Below, one piece after another: positions 17,154-23,759 of a stretch of 39,492 nt of DNA. Under the pieces are notes generated by a model, which searched no databases, was not told where the DNA came from, and saw only the letters and a program-made list of their open reading frames with translations. This DNA comes from an uncultured Muribaculaceae bacterium. Lineage in GTDB: Bacteria; Bacteroidota; Bacteroidia; Bacteroidales; Muribaculaceae. The position numbers and the translations under genes were made by a program. Position 1 is the stretch's first letter; every line of letters begins with the position of its first letter. The DNA is taken from contig CATJQX010000171.1 of NCBI GenBank assembly GCA_949742535.1, positions 1 through 39,492 of the forward strand, given 5' to 3'.

Positions 17154-17188
17154 GGCGGCGGGCATCACAGACGACCGCCGCCTTTTTT
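17154..17188 (+). terminator. GC-rich hairpin with T-tract on the plus strand, behind moxR
   Basis: GGCGGCGG (17154-17161) pairs perfectly with CCGCCGCC (17175-17182), and six T follow on the plus strand. The genes on both sides run on the minus strand, where the stem is preceded by six A and has no T-run. In sequence it is therefore a terminator for plus-strand (antisense) RNA, and only an intercistronic hairpin for the moxR-bat message. Confidence 0.7.
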
Positions 17189-17210
17189 CACAGGCCGGGA
17201 CAACTATGCG

Positions 17211-18206
17211 TCAGGGCACCTCCACCTTGTCGAGAATCTCAGATATGATCTCGTCGGCGGTGATATTGTTGGCCTCTGCCTCGTAAGTCAGACCGATACG
17301 GTGACGCAGCACATCGTGGCATACGGCACGCACATCCTCCGGAATCACATATCCGCGCTGATGCAGGAATGCATAGGAACGCGCCGCACGGGCCAGTGAG
17401 ATTGAGGCACGTGGAGAGGCACCGAAAGAAATTATGCTGCCGAGATCCTTGAGACCATATTCAGCCGGCACACGTGTCGCAAACACGATGTCCACGATAT
17501 AGCGCTCGATCTTTTCGTCGATATATATCTTCTCCACGATCTTCTGCACTTCCAGTATTTCCTGGGGCTTGAGCAGAGGAGTCACGGTCTTTTTCTCGTT
17601 GGTGATATTCTGTCTGATAATGAGTTTCTCCTCCTCGCGTGAAGGATAGCCGATCACCACTTTCAGCAGGAAACGGTCAACCTGCGCTTCGGGCAGAGGG
17701 TAAGTGCCCTCCTGCTCTATGGGGTTCTGGGTTGCCATTACCAGGAAAGGCTCGTCAAGCGGAAATGTATGGTCGCCGATAGTCACCTGACGCTCCTGCA
17801 TGGCTTCGAGCAGAGCCGACTGCACTTTGGCTGGAGCACGGTTGATCTCGTCGGCCAGAACGAAATTTGCGAAAATAGGACCTTTTTTCACCTGGAACTG
17901 CTCCGATTTCACGCTGTACACCATCGTACCGAGAACGTCGGCAGGGAGAAGGTCGGGGGTAAACTGTATGCGGCTGTACTTGGCGTCTATCAGCTGCGAC
18001 AGAGTCTTGATGGCCAAAGTTTTGGCAAGACCGGGCACACCTTCCAGAAGCACATGACCGTTTGACAGTAACGCGATCAGCAGAGACTCCACAAGGTGTT
18101 TCTGCCCCACGATTGTCTGATCCATGCCCCGCGTGATGAGATTGACAAAATCATTTTTGCTCGCCACGAGGTCGTTAAGCTCGCGGATATTTACCGTTTC
18201 ACTCAT
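17211..18206 (-). CDS. moxR: MoxR-family AAA+ ATPase
   Basis: A 331-residue AAA+ ATPase, probably the chaperone that remodels or activates the vWA proteins encoded after it. Walker A is LLEGVPGLAKT, Walker B is FVLADEINRAPAKVQSALLEAM, sensor 1 lies in FLVMATQNPIEQEGTYPLPEAQ, and the arginine-finger region is DRFLLKV. The C-terminal lid holds ISFGASPRASISLARAAR, a MoxR hallmark. It is the first gene of the bat set, with a likely promoter about 110 bases upstream. Confidence 0.95.
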   Translation of the reverse strand: MSETVNIRELNDLVASKNDFVNLITRGMDQTIVGQKHLVESLLIALLSNGHVLLEGVPGLAKTLAIKTLSQLIDAKYSRIQFTPDLLPADVLGTMVYSVKSEQFQVKKGPIFANFVLADEINRAPAKVQSALLEAMQERQVTIGDHTFPLDEPFLVMATQNPIEQEGTYPLPEAQVDRFLLKVVIGYPSREEEKLIIRQNITNEKKTVTPLLKPQEILEVQKIVEKIYIDEKIERYIVDIVFATRVPAEYGLKDLGSIISFGASPRASISLARAARSYAFLHQRGYVIPEDVRAVCHDVLRHRIGLTYEAEANNITADEIISEILDKVEVP

Positions 18207-18319
18207 AATTATTTATCAGTTAGTCTTTTTATTTTCTATTTGACTTTCCCCTCACCCTATGGGCGGCATATGCGCGCCAACGCTATCTGCGGATATTGCA
18301 CATATTCACAACCCGAGTG

Positions 18320-18353
18320 CAAAAATATAAAATTATAGCCCCAGAATGTGAAA
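18320..18353 (-). promoter_or_regulatory. probable promoter of the moxR-bat operon
   Basis: On the minus strand TATTTTTG (18320-18327) matches TAnnTTTG. The upstream element is only TTTC (18350-18353, 22 bases away), so the match is partial. The leader would be about 107 bases. Confidence 0.45.
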
Positions 18354-18369
18354 CGGGAATGTTAATTTT

Positions 18370-18398
18370 TTCTTAATTGAGTTTAGCTCTATTAAGAA
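18370..18398 (-). terminator. AT-rich hairpin after the HU-LysM gene
   Basis: TTCTTAAT (18370-18377) pairs with ATTAAGAA (18391-18398), and GAG (18379-18381) with CTC (18387-18389). It starts five bases after the stop codon at 18403. The minus strand has A rather than T after the stem, so termination strength is doubtful. Confidence 0.4.
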
Positions 18399-18402
18399 AT
18401 AA

Positions 18403-19671
18403 TCAATTTTTGGAATAACGGCTCATAATCTCAGCGGCCTTGCGTTCGGCGGCCTCCTCGCTGGCTCTGTCACCCGGCTTTATGCCGTATTTGGAGGCGG
18501 GAGGGATCACAACGGTTGTCATCGGGGGTATCAGATCGGGATCGCCGAGCTTGTCGATGTTTTCCATATAGATATAAACCCAGAATTTTTTCTTCCCGTA
18601 ATGTTTCTGTGCCATCGTAGTAAGAAAACGCCCCGCACGCACCGTATCGGTAACAACACCGGGTGTCGCCACCGAAGCTTCCGGAATTTCGGGAACCGTT
18701 TTTTCCGCAACAGCAGCGCGGGGTTCGGGATCAGTTTTTATCAGCGTGGAATCCACCTCTGTGGGTTCGGCTTTGGCCTCAGGAACATCACTCGCCGCAT
18801 GATATACCTGTACATCCTCCGCTGATATGTTAACACTTTTCACCGCACTTAAGTTTAACCTGTCATATGCGAAAAATCCGATGAGCAGTCCTGCCATCAG
18901 AGCCAGAAACGCGGTAAGCACTATGTTCATTGTATGGTGGTTGTTTTCAACCACCCTTTCCTTTTCTATCACACGCTCGTAGGTAACAGCAGGTGCCTCC
19001 CGGCGCTGTTCGGCGATTTTCTCGTTAAGGGATCTGGGAACCTGACGCACACCTGCGCGTGACCGGGATGCCTGCCGCGAAGGCCCATGAACTGGAGCAG
19101 GCTCCGGTTGAGGCGTCTCCTCCACAACTGTATCTTCCACAACCGTTTCCCTGACAGGTGTATCTGTTACGTGGCGTGCCTCCTCGCTTTCCTCTGTCTG
19201 AGGCTCATCATCGGCAGTATTACCAACTTCAGAGGCATCCACGTCAGATGGTTCCTCGTCCACTTCAGATGGTTCCTCGTCCACTTCAGACGGCACAGCC
19301 ACGTCGGCCGGCGCCTCATCGCGCTTTGCCGCCGTCAACGGTGCCATCACCGAAGTCTCCGCCTCCTCGGCGGCAGCCTCAAGCATATCCTCGGTCACCT
19401 CATCGTCAAGCTCCACCGGCTCGAACATCGAGAACGGGAGGTTCACAGCCTCGGCGAGCGACGGGTCAGGACCGAATTCCACCGTCACTGTCCCCCCGGC
19501 CTCAATCTTCCGGAAAACACCTATACCTTTCACCTCACAGAAACCCTGGTCGGCGAGTGCGGCACCAACAAGATCCGCAAAATCCACAAGAAACGCTCTT
19601 GCAAGATCCTCGCTGCACCCGTTTATTTTTGTCAGCTGTGCCACTATCACGGGCAATGGAAGTATACTCAT
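18403..19671 (-). CDS. HU-like domain, membrane segment and LysM-like domain fusion protein
   Basis: A 422-residue single-pass membrane protein. Residues 1-75 resemble an HU/IHF-like domain (INGCSEDLARAFLVDFADLV, then GFCEVKGIGVFRKIEAGG). A long acidic linker (about 90-215) follows, with a seven-residue repeat EVDEEPS, then a basic patch (SRQASRSRAGVRQVPRS) and a membrane helix at about 248-268. After a Pro/Glu-rich spacer, residues about 344-392 look like a divergent LysM domain (TMAQKHYGKKKFWVYIYMEN, then PDLIPPMTTVVIPP). The HU part should be cytosolic and the LysM part periplasmic, so the protein could tie DNA or a cytosolic partner to peptidoglycan. The HU part may instead bind protein, as in HU-CCDC81-type domains. 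Its start overlaps the HU gene's stop by four bases. Confidence 0.8.
   Translation of the reverse strand: MSILPLPVIVAQLTKINGCSEDLARAFLVDFADLVGAALADQGFCEVKGIGVFRKIEAGGTVTVEFGPDPSLAEAVNLPFSMFEPVELDDEVTEDMLEAAAEEAETSVMAPLTAAKRDEAPADVAVPSEVDEEPSEVDEEPSDVDASEVGNTADDEPQTEESEEARHVTDTPVRETVVEDTVVEETPQPEPAPVHGPSRQASRSRAGVRQVPRSLNEKIAEQRREAPAVTYERVIEKERVVENNHHTMNIVLTAFLALMAGLLIGFFAYDRLNLSAVKSVNISAEDVQVYHAASDVPEAKAEPTEVDSTLIKTDPEPRAAVAEKTVPEIPEASVATPGVVTDTVRAGRFLTTMAQKHYGKKKFWVYIYMENIDKLGDPDLIPPMTTVVIPPASKYGIKPGDRASEEAAERKAAEIMSRYSKN
19244..19285. repeat. two tandem 21-base copies inside the HU-LysM gene
   Basis: Two identical 21-base units (TCAGATGGTTCCTCGTCCACT on the plus strand) stand head to tail, with a third partial copy after them. 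They encode the acidic EVDEEPS heptads of the linker. Copy number could vary by slippage without breaking the frame. Confidence 0.85.
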
Positions 19672-19952
19672 TTCTGCCCCCCTTTCATTCTTTTCTTCAA
19701 CATTCCTCCCGCGGCGAACCTCACCTCTATCGAGGGGGGAAGCAGCATCCGTTTGCCTGTGACAAGATCAGTCGTTATCTCCTCGTCATGCTTGACACCC
19801 TCGAAAGTCCCGAAACCCGGGATCGCCACACGGTTCTCCTCACCACACTGTTCGCGGAGTATCATGCTGAATCCCTCGAGCAGTCTTGCCGCAGTGGCGG
19901 CATCACAACCGAGCTTCTGGGCAAGAGCGCCGGCAAAGTTTCTGTTATCCAT
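19668..19952 (-). CDS. HU/IHF-family DNA-binding protein
   Basis: A 94-residue member of the bacterial HU fold: helices at 5-40 (FAGALAQKLGCDAATAARLL), then the beta-strand core VAIPGFGTFEGVKHDEEI. The HU GFGTFE motif is plain. The arm region contains LVTGKRMLLPPSIEVRFAAG, where canonical HU has the NPxTG turn; here LVTGKRM and PPS replace it. The C-terminus is basic (LKKRMKGGQK). Its stop overlaps the start of the HU-LysM gene by four bases, so the two are translationally coupled. It may be the soluble partner of that membrane protein. Confidence 0.9.
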   Translation of the reverse strand: MDNRNFAGALAQKLGCDAATAARLLEGFSMILREQCGEENRVAIPGFGTFEGVKHDEEITTDLVTGKRMLLPPSIEVRFAAGGMLKKRMKGGQK

Positions 19953-19956
19953 GGCC

Positions 19957-20163
19957 TTATTTATGATTTTTTGTTTTCCCTTTCTTTTTCAGGTCACAAT
20001 CAATGGTGCATCCGGCACAACCACATCCGCACGACGGACCGTTTCCTTCTTTCAATCCCTTGCGGAACTGCAACACTTTCCTCACTATGACAACCACGGC
20101 TATCACTATGACAGCCACTACCGTTGCCCATTGTATCAGATCATTGAAACTCATATCCATCAT
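19957..20163 (-). CDS. small Cys-rich single-pass membrane peptide (FeoB-associated-like)
   Basis: A 68-residue peptide: one N-terminal membrane helix (WATVVAVIVIAVVVIVRKVL), a short linker, a Cys cluster CGCGCAGCTIDC and a basic end. The shape is that of the short 'FeoB-associated Cys-rich membrane protein' family. No feoB or other iron gene is nearby, so the name is by shape only. Three in-frame ATGs (20163, 20160, 20154) could serve as start. It is four bases from the HU gene and shares its strand and probably its message. The five Cys could bind metal or an Fe-S cluster. Confidence 0.7.
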   Translation of the reverse strand: MMDMSFNDLIQWATVVAVIVIAVVVIVRKVLQFRKGLKEGNGPSCGCGCAGCTIDCDLKKKGKTKNHK

Positions 20164-20236
20164 TTTGCCGCATCCGCGATCTCCAAGTAAACCACCTTAT
20201 TATCTCTAAATATGTTCCGTGCCGGAATCGCCATTG

Positions 20237-22306
20237 TCAGGACTTGAATTTTTTCTTTATGGCAGCGGCAAGTCTGGCAGGAGTAAGATCGCTCGGAAAT
20301 TCCACAAAAGGAAGATTCAGCGTGCATCCCGAGGCATATCGCGAACATCCGTAAGCCATCCTCCCTTTCAGAATATGACCCTCGCCGCATAGGGGGCACA
20401 CGATCTGCTCGAGCGATTTTATCGCAGGGGCACGTTTCCGGGCCGGTTTCGGTTCGCCATCGGCGCTTCCGGTTTTCCCCTTGGCACCACCTTTGCCTTT
20501 TCCGGCATCCTCATCCGCCACCGCTATACGCTTCATAGAGTTGTCGGTCAGCACATTGTGCACTATCTGTTCTATCATCGACTTAAGCTCGTCGATGAAT
20601 TCCGACGCGCTGTAGGAGCCATCCTCGATCTGGCGCAATTTATTCTCCCAGATTCCGGTAAGCTTGGCGCTTTTAAGAAGTTCCTCGTCGATAGTGTCTA
20701 TCAGGTCGATACCCGCCTGGGTCACCATGATGTTCTTGCGCTGGCGATATATATACCGGCGTTTTACAAGTGTCTCGATGATCGCGGCACGTGTCGACGG
20801 GCGTCCGATGCCGTTCATCTTCATGGCCTCACGCAACTCTTCGTCATCAACCGTCTTGCCGGCGGTTTCCATGGCGCGCAGGAGTGTCGCGTCGGTGTAA
20901 TATTTCGGAGGCTGCGTGGTTTTCTTTACCACAGACGGCTCGTGCGGGCCACTTTCTCCCACGGTAAACGAAGGAAGGATGCGGTCGTCAGACGATGTAT
21001 CACCCTCCTGTCTGTTCTCTTTCCCGAAAACATCACGCCAACCCGATTTCACAATGACTTTCCCGAGAGCCTTGAATTTTATGCCGTCGGCCTCGGCCAT
21101 GACTGTTGTCGACATGAACTCGCAGTCGGGATAAAAATTGGCTATGAACCTCTGCGCGATCAGGTGATACATCAGTTTCTCATTGCCAGCAAGCACCGAT
21201 GGCGATTGCCCTGTGGGTATGATGGCATGGTGGTCCGTAACCTTTGAGTTGTCAAACACCTTCTTGCTTTTCAGCAACTTACCCTGCGCGAGCAGCGGCG
21301 CCGTCAGATTGGCATACGGCGTCATCCGACGCATAATATCCGGCACTTTGGCATAGATAGCATCGTTGAGATAAGTCGTATCAACACGCGGATATGTCGT
21401 GACCTTCTTCTCGTAAAGCGTCTGGATGAGCTTCAGCGTCTCGTCGGCCGACCATCCCCACCGCTTGTTACATTCTACCTGCAGCGAAGTAAGGTCAAAC
21501 AGTCTCGGAGGAGCTTCCTTTCCCTTCTTCTCGGTCACATCGGTTATGACAAGGGGCACCTGCCTTATCCTGTCGGCCACCTCCTTGGCCGACGCCTCGG
21601 AATTGAAACGCCCGGATGTGGCGTTGAACACCGCTTCACGGTATATGGTCTTGAGTTCCCAGAAATCCTCAGGCTTGAAATTGGCGATCTCCTTGTGACG
21701 CTGCACGAGCATGGCAAGGGTCGGTGTCTGCACACGCCCGATGGAAAGCACTTTCCCCGGTTCGGAATATTTGAGGGAATAAAGCCTTGTGGCATTCATG
21801 CCCAGAAGCCAGTCACCCACAGCACGCGAAAGCCCCGCCAGATACAAGTTATCCTTTTCGGCGGAAGGGAGCAGATGGTCGAACCCCTCGCGGATGGATG
21901 CATCGGTAAGGTCGTTGATCCACAGTCGCTTCACCGGACAATGTATATCAGCTTTCTGCATCACCCAGCGCTGTATCAACTCACCTTCCTGCCCGGCGTC
22001 ACCGCAGTTTATCACCTCATCGGCCTCAGCAATCAGAGATTTTATGACATTGAACTGATGCTCATAACGTGCCTCGGGGATCAGCTTTATCCCGAAACGC
22101 GGAGGCACCATAGGCAACGAGCCAAGCGACCACCGTTTCCACCATTCCGTATAATCTGCCGGCTCCTTAAGGCAGCACAGGTGGCCGTAAGTCCAGGTCA
22201 CCTTATAGCCGTTACCCTCTATATAGCCGTCGCGCGACACAGTGGCGCCTACCACTGCGGCGATATCACGTGCCACACTCGGTTTCTCGGTTACGCAAAC
22301 TATCAT
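20237..22306 (-). CDS. topB: DNA topoisomerase III (type IA)
   Basis: A 689-residue type IA topoisomerase that relaxes and decatenates DNA by single-strand passage. The TOPRIM domain is N-terminal (MIVCVTEKPSVARDIAAVVG, then NCGDAGQEGELIQRW with the metal-binding acidic residues). SIGRVQTPTLAML is the family motif. The catalytic Tyr lies in VTTYPRVDTTYL (the common form is TYPRTDS). GIGRPSTRAAIIETLVKR is conserved. The C-terminus has a basic linker and one four-Cys zinc ribbon (CPLCGEGHILKG, then YGCSRYASGC). It appears chromosomal rather than part of a conjugative element, since no transfer genes are near. The next gene upstream begins 16 bases before it. Confidence 0.96.
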   Translation of the reverse strand: MIVCVTEKPSVARDIAAVVGATVSRDGYIEGNGYKVTWTYGHLCCLKEPADYTEWWKRWSLGSLPMVPPRFGIKLIPEARYEHQFNVIKSLIAEADEVINCGDAGQEGELIQRWVMQKADIHCPVKRLWINDLTDASIREGFDHLLPSAEKDNLYLAGLSRAVGDWLLGMNATRLYSLKYSEPGKVLSIGRVQTPTLAMLVQRHKEIANFKPEDFWELKTIYREAVFNATSGRFNSEASAKEVADRIRQVPLVITDVTEKKGKEAPPRLFDLTSLQVECNKRWGWSADETLKLIQTLYEKKVTTYPRVDTTYLNDAIYAKVPDIMRRMTPYANLTAPLLAQGKLLKSKKVFDNSKVTDHHAIIPTGQSPSVLAGNEKLMYHLIAQRFIANFYPDCEFMSTTVMAEADGIKFKALGKVIVKSGWRDVFGKENRQEGDTSSDDRILPSFTVGESGPHEPSVVKKTTQPPKYYTDATLLRAMETAGKTVDDEELREAMKMNGIGRPSTRAAIIETLVKRRYIYRQRKNIMVTQAGIDLIDTIDEELLKSAKLTGIWENKLRQIEDGSYSASEFIDELKSMIEQIVHNVLTDNSMKRIAVADEDAGKGKGGAKGKTGSADGEPKPARKRAPAIKSLEQIVCPLCGEGHILKGRMAYGCSRYASGCTLNLPFVEFPSDLTPARLAAAIKKKFKS

Positions 22307-22322
22307 CCCTCTCCTGATCTGG

Positions 22323-22727
22323 TTACTGACGGGCAGGTGACACTATATCCCCCTTAACTGTATGGAACAGCAGTGTGGAATTCTTAGGCAGAGTGCCCTT
22401 GAAGGGGAAATCCACCTCGATGGTTATCACACCCTCATCCTCAAACTGGAAATAGCGTTTGAAATCCACTCCGTCTATATCAGTGGCCGGATAGATCTTT
22501 TTATCCACTTTCAGATCCACACTATCTATACGTTGTGAAGTATGGGGGATGCCTATCAGGCATACCGACACACGGATGCCGTCGTCGGTCTTGGCAACTT
22601 TATCGGGGATAATGTTTATATCCGCGTCAATCTGGTTCACCTGCCCGGAGACTGTCTGCGGCATAACGAATGCCGTGCACGCCGTGAGCGAGGCTACTGC
22701 CAGTATCAGGTTCCTTAAAGTTTTCAT
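22323..22727 (-). CDS. small secreted protein of unknown function
   Basis: A 134-residue product with a clear signal peptide (MKTLRNLILAVASLTACTAF, cleavage probably near VSGQ). The start was moved from 22781 to the ATG at 22727 for this reason. The mature part alternates polar and hydrophobic residues (DSVDLKVDKKIYPATDIDG, then VITIEVDFPFKG), which suggests a small beta-sandwich. I do not recognise the family. It ends 16 bases before topB, so the two are probably cotranscribed, although no functional link is evident. Confidence 0.7.
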   Translation of the reverse strand: MKTLRNLILAVASLTACTAFVMPQTVSGQVNQIDADINIIPDKVAKTDDGIRVSVCLIGIPHTSQRIDSVDLKVDKKIYPATDIDGVDFKRYFQFEDEGVITIEVDFPFKGTLPKNSTLLFHTVKGDIVSPARQ

Positions 22728-22898
22728 ATAAGTCTGTCGTTTATAGTTTACAGGCAAGAGGTCTGGATTCAGATATGCCAAATCAGATCAGCCGCCACAA
22801 TTAATACGCATTACCCAAGCTGTTGGTTGAGTTGAAACGGCTCCCCCGAAATGCACACTTTATAGTATGACTGCCAGTTAGGCATGAAGTAAATCACA

Positions 22899-23714
22899 TC
22901 ACTCTTTTTTCTTACTCTCCTGCCACAAAGCCTCCATCTCATCAAGGCTCATTTCATTGAGTTTCCTCCCCTGCTCCTTGGCTCGTCCCTCAAGATAGTT
23001 GAAACGGGAGATGAACTTCTTGTTGGCACGTTCGAGAGCATTTTCGGGGCTTATGCCATAGAGACGCGCGGCGTTCACAAGCGAGAACATCAGATCGCCC
23101 ATCTCTTCCTCCATGCGCGCATGCTGTGCGGCCGACACTTCGTCTTTCCCCGGGAAGCCTTCCGCCTCCACAGAGAATTCGCCGATCTCCTCACGCACCT
23201 TTTCCCATACATCGGCAGGCTTTTCCCAGTCGAAACCGGCATTTGAAGCCTTCTCCTGGACTCTGAAAGCCTTTATCAGAGCCGGAAGAGCCGCGGGCAC
23301 ACCGGCGAGGATGCTCCTGTTGCCATCTTTCTCCTTCAGCTTTATGACCTCCCAGTTCTGCTCCACCTGATGGGCGTCATCGGCATGCACATTTCCGTAG
23401 ACATGAGGATGACGGTAAATCAGCTTGGCTGCGAGGGCATCGCATACATCGGCCACATCAAACGCGCCCTTCTCCTCCCCTATCTTGGAGTAGAAGAACA
23501 CATGCAGCAGCACGTCGCCAAGCTCTTTCTTTATTTCGGCATCCTCCTCGCGGATGAGGGCGTCGCACAGCTCGAACACCTCTTCGATGGTGTTCGGCCG
23601 CAGACTCTCGTTTGTCTGTTTCGCATCCCACGGACATTTCACACGTAGCGTGTCCAGCACATCAAGCACTTTTCCAAGCGCCTCAAGTTTCTCCTGACGC
23701 GTATGTCTTTCCAT
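22899..23714 (-). CDS. mazG: nucleoside triphosphate pyrophosphohydrolase MazG
   Basis: A 271-residue tandem MazG protein that hydrolyses (d)NTPs to monophosphates and pyrophosphate, in housekeeping of damaged nucleotides or stress. The N-terminal domain has LRVKCPWDAKQTNESLRPN and EEVFELCDAL, then KKELGDVLLHVFFYS, giving the EExxE and ExxD metal sites. The C-terminal domain repeats the pattern (ARMEEEMGDLMFSLVNAARL). YRHPHVYG is characteristic. The ORF track starts at a TTG (23723); the ATG at 23714 (MERHTRQEKLEALGKVLDVL) is preferred. It follows dsbD by 45 bases on the same strand. About 170 bases with no gene or clear promoter separate it from the secreted-protein gene. Confidence 0.95.
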   Translation of the reverse strand: MERHTRQEKLEALGKVLDVLDTLRVKCPWDAKQTNESLRPNTIEEVFELCDALIREEDAEIKKELGDVLLHVFFYSKIGEEKGAFDVADVCDALAAKLIYRHPHVYGNVHADDAHQVEQNWEVIKLKEKDGNRSILAGVPAALPALIKAFRVQEKASNAGFDWEKPADVWEKVREEIGEFSVEAEGFPGKDEVSAAQHARMEEEMGDLMFSLVNAARLYGISPENALERANKKFISRFNYLEGRAKEQGRKLNEMSLDEMEALWQESKKKE

Positions 23715-23759
23715 TATATCCAATATAAATATATATCTGTATTCCTTATACTTGTCGGA

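Noticed and set aside
19244-19285. A CRISPR-like repeat.
   Set aside because: The 21-base copies are directly adjacent with no spacers, and they encode in-frame heptads of a protein linker.
19087-20190. A 367-residue plus-strand ORF opposite the HU and HU-LysM genes.
   Set aside because: It crosses three minus-strand genes; its Arg/Leu/His bias comes from the acidic linker on the other strand.
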